Source: Candidatus Laterigemmans baculatus
GTDB taxonomy: Bacteria; Planctomycetota; Planctomycetia; Pirellulales; Pirellulaceae
Assembly (NCBI RefSeq): GCF_010367455.1
Contig: NZ_WRPR01000055.1
Coordinates: 1 to 64,000 of the forward strand
DNA: 64,000 nt
Direction of reading: 5' to 3'
Position 1 is the first letter of the stretch. Every line of letters starts with the position of its first letter. Under the pieces are notes generated by a model, which saw nothing but the letters and a program-made list of their open reading frames with translations, searched no databases and was not told where the DNA came from. This document shows, piece by piece, positions 33,107-42,600 of the stretch. The position numbers were made by a program, and so were the translations under genes.

Positions 33107-34080
33107 GCGTTCCAGAGGGTATCGGGGTTGGGGAAGCCGAGCCGCTTATCGACGCGATTGTACAGCGGTTCGCCGGCTTGCCAGCGACTTAGATTTTCGC
33201 ACACCAAGCGGACCGTGTCGTCCACCCGCCGGGCCGATTGGGCCCCAACGTGTGGAGTGATGATCACCTGAGGGCATTCCCAAAGACGACTGTCGCCCGG
33301 CAAAGGTTCCACTTCGGTGACGTCGAGCCCCGCTCCCCGCAAGTGTCCGCTCTCGAGGGCCTCGACCAGCGCCGCTTCCTCCACCACCGGACCGCGAGCG
33401 ACGTTGATCAGATAACTCCCGGGGCGCATCTTGGCGATCCGCGCCGCATCGAAGTAATGGTGCGTCTGGGCATTCAGCGGCAACGTCAGGATGACCACGT
33501 CGGATTCGCCGACCAGCCGGTCGACGAGATCCGCTGACCAGAGCTGGTCGACCTCGCGGGGCTGAGTGTGCGGAAAGTAATCGGTCGCGATAATCCGTTC
33601 GCAGAGCGGGGCGAGGGCTCGCGAGATGCACCGCCCGTTCCCCCCAAGCCCCACGATCCCAACCGTCTTCCCCCGCAAATCGTCGGTCGGCCGGCGGATG
33701 AATTCGCGGCGGCGGGTCGCTTCCATGAACGTCGGGAGGCTGCGGATCAGCCCCAGCAGCAGCGCCAGCGTCTGCTCGGTCACCTGCGGAGCGAACAGCC
33801 CCGAAGCGCTGGTGACCACGATCTCCGAGTCGATTACTCCCGGGACCAGGCAGTGGTCCAGACCAGCCGCCGATGACTGGATCCACTGGAGGCGTCCGGC
33901 CGCGAGCACGCGATCCCAGTCGACCGGGACCTTGGCGTGGCCGATGAAGATGTCGGCCGAAGGCAATTCCTCGTCGACCCGCTCCTGCCCGGCGTCGACG
34001 ATCTCCGCCCCGGCCGGGGCCGCTCGGCGAATCGCCTCGATGTGTTTGGGTTCGACAGGAAAGCACAGCACGATACGCAT
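33103..34080 (-). CDS. D-2-hydroxyacid dehydrogenase family oxidoreductase
   Basis: This 325-residue NAD(P)-binding enzyme is of the phosphoglycerate dehydrogenase/glyoxylate reductase type. The Rossmann motif is VGIVGLGGNGRCIS, the catalytic Arg is in NVARGPVVEEAAL, the Glu in LDVTEVEPLPG and the His in ITPHVGAQS. The N-terminal substrate domain shows WIQSSAAGLDHCLVPG. The substrate is unknown. It is the first gene of a two-gene unit with the HGD kinase, overlapping it by 4 bp. Confidence 0.9.
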   Translation of the reverse strand: MRIVLCFPVEPKHIEAIRRAAPAGAEIVDAGQERVDEELPSADIFIGHAKVPVDWDRVLAAGRLQWIQSSAAGLDHCLVPGVIDSEIVVTSASGLFAPQVTEQTLALLLGLIRSLPTFMEATRRREFIRRPTDDLRGKTVGIVGLGGNGRCISRALAPLCERIIATDYFPHTQPREVDQLWSADLVDRLVGESDVVILTLPLNAQTHHYFDAARIAKMRPGSYLINVARGPVVEEAALVEALESGHLRGAGLDVTEVEPLPGDSRLWECPQVIITPHVGAQSARRVDDTVRLVCENLSRWQAGEPLYNRVDKRLGFPNPDTLWNA

Positions 34081-34183
34081 AGCCGAGCGACGACCCGCAG
34101 TGGAAGAGTGGGGGGAGAATCCAGAGGGCAGAGATCGTAGCCCCCGCAGGTCTGGCTTTCCAGCCGGACCCGCGGCCCCGACG

Positions 34184-34258
34184 GAGCCGTAGGCGCTAGC
34201 GTCGGGCCTCGCGGCGGGGGTTTTCCGCTGCCGGACCCGCGGCTAGCGCCGTCGGCTC
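34184..34258. repeat. Family B GCTAGC hairpin
   Basis: The left arm GAGCCGTAGGCGCTAGCGTC and the right arm CGCGGCTAGCGCCGTCGGCT plus C are imperfect inverse copies of the family B unit. It lies in the 218-bp gap between the dehydrogenase gene and surE. It is followed by a GGCTGACGTAC word bracketed by GCCTAAG and CTTAGGC at about 34276-34305. Confidence 0.88.
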
Positions 34259-34298
34259 AGGGTTTTCCGGCAACGCCTAAGGGGAACGGCTGACGTAC

Positions 34299-35057
34299 TT
34301 AGGCTTTCAGCTCCCACTTGGGCATCTGCTTGAGCAGATCGCGGCGGCTGAGGTCGAAGTGCAGCGGCGTGACGGTGATGTGGCCAGCCCGCAGTTCGGT
34401 CACGTCGGTGCCGTCGGGGCGGAGGTCGTTCGGCGGTGTCCAGGTCGCCCAGTAGTAGTCGCGGCCCCCCGGGTCTTGCCGCTTTTCGTACGTGCTGCCG
34501 TATTGCTCGAGCCCCATCGGGACGACTTTGACGGCGGCCGGTTCGGCGGTGGCAACGGTTGGAATGTTGATGTTGAACAAGCTCCCCTGGTGCTTGTCGT
34601 TCCGCAAAATTCCGCCGATCACGTTGCGGGCGACGACCGCTGCGGCATCGAAGTCCGCATGCGGATCGTACTCGAGACTGACGGCGATCGAGCGGACCCC
34701 GAAGAACGCGCCTTCGATCGCCGCGGCCACGGTTCCCGAGTAGAGGACGTTGATGCCGGCGTTGAGCCCGTTGTTGATCCCGCTGACGACCAGGTCGGGA
34801 CGGACCGGACAGAGTTGGCTGATCGCCAGCTTGACGCAGTCGGCTGGCGAGCCATCGACCGCCCACGCCCAGTGCCGGTCGTCGCGCAAAATCTCCCGCG
34901 AGACCAGCGGGGTCAGGTACGTGATCGAATGCCCGACGCCGCTCTGCTCGGTCGTCGGAGCGGCGATGAACACGTCGCCGAGATGCCGCATCTGGGCCGC
35001 GAGCGCCGCTAAGCCGGGGGCGTACACCCCGTCGTCATTGGTCACCAAAATATTCAT
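34299..35057 (-). CDS. surE: 5'/3'-nucleotidase SurE
   Basis: This 252-residue phosphatase acts on nucleoside monophosphates. The metal-binding NDDG is at residues 7-10, followed by AAPTTEQSGVGHSIT, GSPADCVKLA and SGINNGLNAG, all diagnostic of SurE. I start at the ATG at 35057, behind a strong AGGAGG; the open frame upstream is Arg/Lys-rich. Two copies of TTTCCTCCTGAGGC lie just upstream, so a second AGGAGG copy is also present. It is divergent from guaA with a 131-bp gap. Confidence 0.96.
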   Translation of the reverse strand: MNILVTNDDGVYAPGLAALAAQMRHLGDVFIAAPTTEQSGVGHSITYLTPLVSREILRDDRHWAWAVDGSPADCVKLAISQLCPVRPDLVVSGINNGLNAGINVLYSGTVAAAIEGAFFGVRSIAVSLEYDPHADFDAAAVVARNVIGGILRNDKHQGSLFNINIPTVATAEPAAVKVVPMGLEQYGSTYEKRQDPGGRDYYWATWTPPNDLRPDGTDVTELRAGHITVTPLHFDLSRRDLLKQMPKWELKA

Positions 35058-35188
35058 GCTCGAATCTTTCCTCCTGAGGCCAGGTTTCCTCCTGAGGCTC
35101 GGGCGGCACCCCTTGGGAGCCCTCAGAGCCACTCCTATACTTCGTGATTCTTTCCGTCGCCCCCGCAGAATATCCCAAAGCAGAGCTG

Positions 35189-36799
35189 ATGAGCATTCCC
35201 CGTGAGGCGCCGGCGCCCAAGCAGCGCTTGACTGAGCAGCGCTTGACCGAGCAGCGTTTGACCGATGAGCGCGTCGTCGTACTCGACTTTGGCTCGCAGT
35301 ATGCCCAGCTGATCGCCCGCCGCGTCCGCGAACAGAATGTCTACTGCCAGATCGTGCGGCACGACCTGCCCGCCGAGCGGCTGGCCGAACTGCAGCCCAA
35401 GGGAATCATCCTCTCGGGCGGCCCGTCGAGCGTTTACGAGCCGAACGCGCCGAAGTGCGATCCCAAAATTTTTGAGCTGGGGATTCCGGTCCTGGGGATC
35501 TGCTACGGAATGCAGCTGGTCGTCGAGGCGCTCGGGGGGAAGGTCCAGCACGCGACCCATCGCGAGTACGGCCGAGCGACGGTGCGGATCAGCAATCACG
35601 AGGGATTGTTCGATGGGCTGGCCGACGAGACCGATGTCTGGATGAGCCACGGCGATCAGGTCGCTGAAGTCGGCGAGGCGTTCGAGCCGCTGGCGGAAAC
35701 CGACACCTGTCCGGTCGCCGCGATTCGCCACCGCCAATTGGCTGTCTATGGGATGCAGTTCCATCCCGAGGTGACCCACACGCCGCTCGGCAGCCAGATC
35801 CTGCACAACTTCGTGATGACCGTCTGCGGCTGCACCGGCACTTGGCATCTGGGCGATTTCGCCGAGGCGGCGATCGAGCAGATCCGCGCCCAGGTCGGCG
35901 ATCGGCGGGTGATCTGCGGACTCTCTGGCGGCGTCGATTCGTCGGTCACCGCCGCCCTGCTCTACAAGGCGATCGGACCCCAGTTGGCCTGCATCCTGAT
36001 CGACAACGGCTTGCTCCGCAAAGACGAGCAGGCGGCCGTGATCAGCGAGTTCAGCAACCACTTCAAGACCGAACTGCACGTCGTCGACGCCCGCGAGCGG
36101 TTTCTCGACACGCTGGCCGGAATCACCGAACCGCAAGAGAAACGCCGCCGTATCGGATATGCCTTCATCGATTGCTTCAAAGCCGAAGCCGAAAAGATCC
36201 AGGACGCGCACTTCCTCGCCCAAGGAACGCTCTACCCGGATGTGATCGAAAGTGGAGCGGCCAAAGACGGTCCGGCGGCCACGATTAAGCTTCACCACAA
36301 TGTCGGCGGGTTGCCCGAACAGCTCGGCTTCGAACTGATCGAGCCGCTGCGGGATCTATTCAAGGACGAAGTCCGGCGGCTCGGAGCCGAACTCGGTTTG
36401 CCCGAGACGCTCGTCTGGCGGCATCCCTTCCCCGGCCCCGGCTTGGCCGTGCGGTGTTTGGGGGAAGTCACCGAAAGCCGCTTGGAAGTCCTTCGCGAAG
36501 CCGACGCGATCGTCGTCAACGAGATCAAGGCAGCCGGGCTGTACCGCCAGACCAGCCAGTCGTTCGCCGTCCTGCTGCCGGTCGAAAGCGTGGGGGTGAT
36601 GGGCGACGCCCGGACGTACGAGAACGCGATCGCGATCCGCAGCGTCAACACCGATGACTTCATGACTGCCGACTGGAGCCGCCTGCCGTACGACTTGCTG
36701 GCGCGGATGAGCACGCGAATCATCAACGAAGTGAAAGGCGTCAACCGAGTCTGCTACGACATCAGCAGCAAACCCCCCGCAACGATCGAATGGGAATGA
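35189..36799 (+). CDS. guaA: GMP synthase (glutamine-hydrolysing)
   Basis: This 536-residue enzyme converts XMP to GMP. The N-terminal glutamine amidotransferase domain shows [14 protein letters not shown], the nucleophile in GICYGMQ, and HPEVTHT with the catalytic His and Glu. The ATP pyrophosphatase domain has the PP-loop LSGGVDSS and the dimerisation block [14 protein letters not shown]. The start ATG at 35189 gives a 27-residue N-terminal extension that consists largely of [15 protein letters not shown], encoded by three 15-bp tandem copies, before the family N-terminus. It ends upstream of a family D repeat block. Confidence 0.97.
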   Translation: MSIPREAPAPKQRLTEQRLTEQRLTDERVVVLDFGSQYAQLIARRVREQNVYCQIVRHDLPAERLAELQPKGIILSGGPSSVYEPNAPKCDPKIFELGIPVLGICYGMQLVVEALGGKVQHATHREYGRATVRISNHEGLFDGLADETDVWMSHGDQVAEVGEAFEPLAETDTCPVAAIRHRQLAVYGMQFHPEVTHTPLGSQILHNFVMTVCGCTGTWHLGDFAEAAIEQIRAQVGDRRVICGLSGGVDSSVTAALLYKAIGPQLACILIDNGLLRKDEQAAVISEFSNHFKTELHVVDARERFLDTLAGITEPQEKRRRIGYAFIDCFKAEAEKIQDAHFLAQGTLYPDVIESGAAKDGPAATIKLHHNVGGLPEQLGFELIEPLRDLFKDEVRRLGAELGLPETLVWRHPFPGPGLAVRCLGEVTESRLEVLREADAIVVNEIKAAGLYRQTSQSFAVLLPVESVGVMGDARTYENAIAIRSVNTDDFMTADWSRLPYDLLARMSTRIINEVKGVNRVCYDISSKPPATIEWE

Positions 36800-36806
36800 G
36801 GAAGGT

Positions 36807-37075
36807 TTCAGGGAGCAGGTTTCAGGTTTCAGGGAGTTTGGAACCTGAAACCCCGCTGCTTGAATCCTCGACCCTCATTTTCTCGTACTCGTACTCGTAC
36901 TCAGCGAAGCGGTACTCGTACTCGAATCGACCGCAGCGACGGGGTACTGAGTACTGAGGCGAGTACTGAGTACTGAGTACTGAGTACTGAGGCGAGTACG
37001 AGTACGAGTACGAGTACGAAAGAAATTCCGGCTCCCGGCCTTCCGCCGCCTGCCACCTAAAACCTGCTACCTGAA
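36807..37075. repeat. Family D array: GTACTC/GAGTAC and TACTGAG repeats bounded by inverted repeats
   Basis: The block is bounded by TTCAGGGAGCAGG at 36807-36819 and CCTGCTACCTGAA at 37063-37075, an inverted pair with one mismatch, matching the boundaries of the block at 17550-17827. The interior contains GTACTC hexamers, a TACTGAG 7-bp tandem at about 36943-36990, and GAGTAC hexamers at 36994-37019. No gene is seen. It fills the gap between guaA and ettA. Confidence 0.85.
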
Positions 37076-37091
37076 CCCTTTCTTGAGTCTG

Positions 37092-38765
37092 ATGGGAAAG
37101 CAATACATTTACCAAATCGAGAATTTGACGAAGAAGCACGGCCCCAAGGTGGTGCTGGAAAACGTCTCTCTCGCGTTCTATCCCGGCGCCAAGATCGGCG
37201 TCTTGGGCCCCAACGGGGCGGGCAAATCGACGCTGATGCGGATCATGGCCGGTCAGGACAAGGAGTTCGAAGGCTCCGCCAAGCTGACTGCCGGCTACAC
37301 GGTCGGGTACCTCTCGCAGGAACCCGATCTCGATCCTACCAAGACGGTCGAGGAGAACGTCCAGACGGCGGTCGCCGAGCGGCAGCGGATCCTCGATCGC
37401 TACAACGAGATCAGCGTCGAGCTCGGTGAGGTCGACGATCCCGACAAAATGGAAAAGCTGTGCGACGAGATGGCGCGGCTGCAGGACACGATCGACGCGG
37501 GCAACCTGTGGGAGCTGGAGCGGCAAGTCCAAGTTGCGATGGACGTGATGAACCTGCCGCCCGGCGACGCCGACGTCACCAAGCTCTCCGGGGGCGAGCG
37601 GCGCCGCGTGGCGCTCTGCCAAATGCTGATCCGTCAGCCCGACCTGCTGCTGCTCGACGAACCGACGAACCACCTCGACGCCGAGTCGGTCGCTTGGCTC
37701 GAGCAGCACTTGGCCAGCTACGCCGGAACGGTCGTCGCCGTGACCCACGACCGCTACTTCCTCGACAACGTCGCCCAGTGGATCCTCGAGATCGACCGCG
37801 GGCGGGGGATCCCCTTTGAAGGCAACTACACCGCTTGGCTCGAGGCCAAGGAGAAACGCCTGGAGCTCGAGAAGCGGCAGGCTAAGGCCCGCGACCGGAC
37901 GCTCAGCCGCGAGCTGGAGTGGATCCGGATGAGCCCCAAGGCGCGGCAGGCCAAGAGCAAGGCGCGGATCAGCGCTTACGAGAAAATGGCCTCCGAGCAG
38001 TCGGCCGAGCAGACCGATGAGCTGGAAATCCAGATCCCCCCCGGCAAACACCTCGGCGAGCTGGTGATCGAAGCCCAGAACCTGACCAAAGGTTTTGGCG
38101 ATCGCGTGCTGATGGAGAACGTCGACTTCCGCTTGCCGGCCGGTGGAATCGTCGGCGTGATCGGTCCCAACGGGGCAGGCAAGACGACGCTGTTCCGGAT
38201 GCTCACCGGCCAGGACGAGCCCGACAGCGGCGTGATCCGCATCGGGCCGACCGTCGAGATGGGCTACGTCGATCAGAGCCGCGATTCGCTCTCTCCGGAA
38301 AATACGGTGTTCCAGGAGATCAGCGGCGGACACGAGACGTTCGACATGGGAGGCCGGGTCGTCAACGCCCGCTCGTACGTCTCGAAGTTCAATTTCAAAA
38401 AGACCGACCAGGAGAAGAAAGTCGGGACGCTCTCCGGCGGTGAACGCAACCGCGTCCACCTCGCCAAGCTGTTGCGGCGCGGCTGCAACGTGCTGCTCCT
38501 GGACGAACCGACTAACGACCTCGACGTCGATACGCTCCGAGCCCTCGAAGAAGCGATCATGAACTTCGCCGGGTGCGTCGTCGTGACCAGCCACGACCGC
38601 TGGTTCCTCGACCGCTTGGCGACCCACATCCTGGCCTTCGAAGGCGACGCCAAGGTCGTGTGGTGCGAAGGTAACTTCGAGATCTACGAGCGGGGTCGCA
38701 AGGAGCGACTCGGAATGCACGAAGACGAGCCGCATCGATTCCGCTACAAGAGCATTCGCGGATAG
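37092..38765 (+). CDS. ettA: Energy-dependent translational throttle protein EttA (ABC-F)
   Basis: This 557-residue protein has two ABC-F ATPase domains and no membrane span; EttA gates translation initiation by binding the ribosomal E site according to ATP/ADP. Walker [10 protein letters not shown] and GPNGAGKTT, signatures [11 protein letters not shown] and [11 protein letters not shown], Walker [12 protein letters not shown] and [11 protein letters not shown] are all intact. The Arg/Lys-rich linker [20 protein letters not shown] matches the P-site-interaction motif of EttA. The start is the ATG at 37092; a TTG three codons earlier is in frame. It follows a repeat block, so it probably has its own promoter. 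Confidence 0.95.
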   Translation: MGKQYIYQIENLTKKHGPKVVLENVSLAFYPGAKIGVLGPNGAGKSTLMRIMAGQDKEFEGSAKLTAGYTVGYLSQEPDLDPTKTVEENVQTAVAERQRILDRYNEISVELGEVDDPDKMEKLCDEMARLQDTIDAGNLWELERQVQVAMDVMNLPPGDADVTKLSGGERRRVALCQMLIRQPDLLLLDEPTNHLDAESVAWLEQHLASYAGTVVAVTHDRYFLDNVAQWILEIDRGRGIPFEGNYTAWLEAKEKRLELEKRQAKARDRTLSRELEWIRMSPKARQAKSKARISAYEKMASEQSAEQTDELEIQIPPGKHLGELVIEAQNLTKGFGDRVLMENVDFRLPAGGIVGVIGPNGAGKTTLFRMLTGQDEPDSGVIRIGPTVEMGYVDQSRDSLSPENTVFQEISGGHETFDMGGRVVNARSYVSKFNFKKTDQEKKVGTLSGGERNRVHLAKLLRRGCNVLLLDEPTNDLDVDTLRALEEAIMNFAGCVVVTSHDRWFLDRLATHILAFEGDAKVVWCEGNFEIYERGRKERLGMHEDEPHRFRYKSIRG

Positions 38766-38942
38766 ATTCGAGGTTCGCGGCAAGATTGCCGATTTTCTGA
38801 GAATTGCCGCTTCTCGACACCTTGCCGTGTCAAAGAGAATCGGCAGCATGGCAAAGCGGCCGAGCGGCGGTCCACGTCGGGTATGGCCATGCCCGGCGTG
38901 CGGCCTGAACTGATTTAGAAGCCCCTGCGGAGGAAATTTGAG

Positions 38943-39449
38943 ATGACGATTACACGAGTCGGTAGCAACGCCCAGTACGCGGACGCTTGGGACAACATCT
39001 TCGGCGGCGACAAGGCGGCTGGCGGCGAAACGTCGACCGGCGGCAAGAGCGGCCAAAAGAAGGCTCCCAAGAAGGCCGCCCCGAAGTCGGCCAAGGGCGT
39101 CAAGAAAGCGACTGCCGCCAAGACCACGGTCACCAAGAAAGCGGCCGCCAAGTCGGCTGTCAAAGCGGTCGCCACCAAAACCGCTTCGCGAGGCAAGGCC
39201 GCCGGCAAGGCTGTTGCGGCCAAAGCCACTGCCGCCAAAGCGACTGCGACCAAGGCTGCCGCTGGCAAAGCGACTGCCACAAAAGCCACTGCGGTGAAGA
39301 AGGCGACCGTCAAGAAGGCGGCTCCCAAGACCGCTGCGGGCCAAGCCGCCGCGGCGCGGAAAACGTCCGCCAAGGCAGCGCCCGCTCCGAAAACGCGGGC
39401 CGCGGCTGCCAAGAAATCGGCTCCGAAAAAAGCCGCCAAGAAGCGGTAG
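38943..39449 (+). CDS. Histone H1-like Ala/Lys-rich protein
   Basis: This 168-residue protein has a short non-repetitive N-terminus (MTITRVGSNAQYADAWDNIF GG split at residue 20) followed by about 130 residues of Ala/Lys/Thr repeats such as KKAAAKS, KATAAKATATKAA and KKAAPKT. The composition and repeat style resemble the C-terminal tails of eukaryotic histone H1 and bacterial H1-like proteins, so DNA compaction or nucleic-acid binding is likely, by inference. A GGAGG sequence lies a few bases before the ATG. The N-terminal 25 residues are the conserved-looking part and may mediate protein contacts. It stands alone after ettA. Confidence 0.82.
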   Translation: MTITRVGSNAQYADAWDNIFGGDKAAGGETSTGGKSGQKKAPKKAAPKSAKGVKKATAAKTTVTKKAAAKSAVKAVATKTASRGKAAGKAVAAKATAAKATATKAAAGKATATKATAVKKATVKKAAPKTAAGQAAAARKTSAKAAPAPKTRAAAAKKSAPKKAAKKR

Positions 39450-39693
39450 CGGCGTCGCCCGGGGGGACGCGCCGCGAGGCTTTCCCCCCCGGCAGCCACG
39501 TCGACCCTTCGGGCCCTTGCAGGGAGCGCCGCGGGTACCCGTCCTAGACCATCCGGCGGTGCTTTCCTAGATTGAGCCGGGTCGATCCTACCCGCCCCCA
39601 ATTGAAAGCCGTTCCAGGGATGGTCCGGGGGTGCCACGCCGGAGTCCGGCGTCGGCCCCGTCCCGCACTCCCTGGCACTCAACGTACGGTGCC

Positions 39694-42600
39694 ATGGCTG
39701 CTGCCCTGCCTACGCCACCGCCGACCGATTGTATCGCTCAGGTGGTGGGTTATCTCAATTTCTCGTCGGGCCTCAGCGACCCGGCGACGCTCTCCAATCT
39801 GAACCGATTGCACGGGACAGCCGCGGCGGGGGATCCGTTGTCGGGGATGCCTCCGTGGCTGGTGCTCGGCCAGTGGCTGCAGGACGCGATCGAGTCGCTC
39901 GAAGGTTCCTCGGCGGCGTTCGCCGACCTCTCGCAGGCCCGCCAGGTCCGTCGGTTGGTGTGGAGCGACCTGCTGCCGAGCTATCTCGACTTTCACCGCG
40001 ATTTGTTGTTCCACCAGGAACCCGAAGCGATCTTCAACGGGTTTTTTCTCGGTCGCTGCGTCGAAGCGGTTCTCTCGCAGGGCGGCCCGTGGGACGAGAC
40101 CGAGCGGATCGTCGCCGACGCGATTGGCGAATTGAACGATTTCGTCGGCTACCGCCCGGTCGCGCAGCTCGAGAATCGCGAGGGAGAGCCGTATCCGCAC
40201 GAGTGGGTTCGGCCGATCCCGCTGTTCATCGCCGGGGCGGGCGTCGCCGAAGTTCCCTACCAGACGCTGATCCGCCGCACCCTCGATATCCTCCGCGACA
40301 CCGATGCGTCGATCCTCCGAGCGGCGCACTTCGATCTCGATGCGCTCAGCGAGCTGGCGTTTGACCCGCGGGCCTACGACTTCGACCACCCGGTCAATCG
40401 TCGCCCCAACTACCACTTCGGCCAGTGGGATCCGAACGTCGTCGATGGCGAGGGACGCTACCGCCGATTCGTGCTGCAGCAAGTCACCGTCGATGCGCTC
40501 CTCAGCCGCGTCGATCCGCAAGGTTCTCGCGCCGTCGCGTCGGCGACGCCCAACCGCGAGGAGCTGATGGACGAAGCGGCGGCGGTCCTCGCCGGAACGA
40601 TGCTAATGGCCTCGGGCGTCAGCGGCTGGGGACCGGCCGCGCACGACTCGACCGTCACCCTGGCGTCGCTGATGGCCCCGATCGCCCGCTACCGCGATGC
40701 CTTTTACGACGACTTGCTGCGCCGCATGAGCGGACCGCATGCCGAACGATTGCGGCAAGAAGCCGAGCAGCGTCGGCAGCCGTTCGGAGCGGCCCGTCAG
40801 CATCTCAACGCGGCCCTCGCCACCCGGCGAGCGAAACAACTGCAGCATGTGCATTTGGCCCGGACCTACGCGCGGATGGGCTATCCCGACGCGGCCACGC
40901 GGCAAGCGGATGTCGTCCCCGTCGCGTCGGCTCGGTTGACGTGCCGGATCGACTGCCTGTTGACGCTCGGCCTGCGAGACCTCCGCGAGGGGCGTCTCGG
41001 CGAGGCGGCGGAAGTCCCCCGCAAGGCGCTCGACTTGATTCACCGCGGGATTGAATGCGGGGCCTTGGTCGATCCCTGGAACATCCTCGGTTTCGGGGGG
41101 AACTTCGCCCGCTTCCATGGTCCCGAGAGCGCCACGCACGACCACCGCGTCGATGACCTGGTGGCCCTCATGGAGCAGTATTTCGGCTACCTGGCGGCGG
41201 TCTGGAGCGAAGCGGCGGCGCGGGACGACGCCGCGCTGTACGAAGCGATGGAGCGGCAGTTCGAGGACGCGGCCCGTTGGTGGCGACGGTTCGCGGCCCA
41301 CACGGTCGAGTCGCTGCAGGCGGTCGATCCGCTCGACAGTTTCCGCTCCGCCCGCTTGGTCGCCCGGGCCTTGCGGCTCTGGCATCGCGGTGGGGCGGCC
41401 GCTGGCGACGTTAAATTTTGGGCACCCCACGCCGAGCTGTTCGACTCGCCGCGGGCCTACGCGCTGGTCGTCGACGCCCTGCTGCACCGCGACGATTTTG
41501 TCGCTTCGATGGCGCTGCTCGTGCACTGGCTCAGCCATGCCGACACGGTCGGTCTGCGCCGCGGGTCGAGCTCTTTGCCGCAGCTCGCCGAACGCTGGCT
41601 GGCCCGGCTCCGCGCCGCCTGTGGCGACAGCCCCGAGCGGCGTCCCGCGTCGGTCCCCCGCCCGTGGTCGCTGGTGCGAAAGTTCTTCGATTACCTCGAA
41701 GCCAACGCCGAAGATTTTTGGTCCGCTCCGGTGTTCCTGCTCGGCGGCCCGGCCCGCCCGCGCGATTCGCGACAGCGGGACTGGGACAGCGAACTCGACG
41801 CGGCCGAAGGCTTTGCCGAATTGGAGAGCAGCGACCCGCCTGGGGCCGAGGCGGACGAGGGCGAAGGGCTATTCGACGCGGCCTACGAAGGAGTGACCTA
41901 CTCCGACACGACCGACGATGGCGTCGAAGGTGCAATTTTTGAGTACGACGAGGGGAGCCAAGACGAGCTGGAGAGCGAATCGAAACGGCTCAGCAACCAT
42001 CTGACCTTCCTCGCTTCGCTCTCGCGATTGTGGGTCGTGGCCTCGGACATGGGCGAAGTCGCGCGGAGCGAAGCGGAGGCCGAAGGGGATGCCGAACTGC
42101 TGCCGTGGCGCGAGGAAGTGATGGCCGGCTGGGCCCGCCGCGCAGCGGAGAATCGCAGCGGCTTGCTCGAATTGCTCGATGCGGTTCGCTCCTACGAGAT
42201 TCGTCCCGGCGGAGCGGATGGCGATTCGATGACCCGTTACGACCGTCGCCGCCTGGTTCGCGACGCGCTGATCGAACGGATCATCGCCGCGGCGGTGGAC
42301 ATGTCCGACGCCCGCCGGTTGCTCGCCGGAGTCCTCTCGGCCGAAGCCGTCGATCGCGCGGCCGCCGATGCGGTGGTCGACGCGATGGGCGAAGACGACC
42401 GTCGCGCGGTGCGGCTCTACGCGGCGCTGATCGCCGGGAATGCCGCGGGCGTGGTCGAGCAGTTTCCGGCCCTGCTCGGCGCGATCCAAACCCGGAGCCT
42501 GCTCTACATTCCGCTCAGCCGTGGCGGCGATCCGGTCAAGATCGTCGCCGCTCGGTTGCGGCAGCGGGTGCTCATCCATTTGTTGCAGTGGCTACCTCGA

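Noticed and set aside
36822-39344. An 840-codon open frame antisense to ettA
   Set aside because: The ettA frame has complete ABC-F motifs; the antisense frame crosses repeat DNA and has no recognisable domain.
39450-39693. Terminator or small gene between the H1-like gene and the large unknown gene
   Set aside because: A GGGGGGA/TCCCCCC pairing is possible but has no T run, and the short frames here lack coding character.
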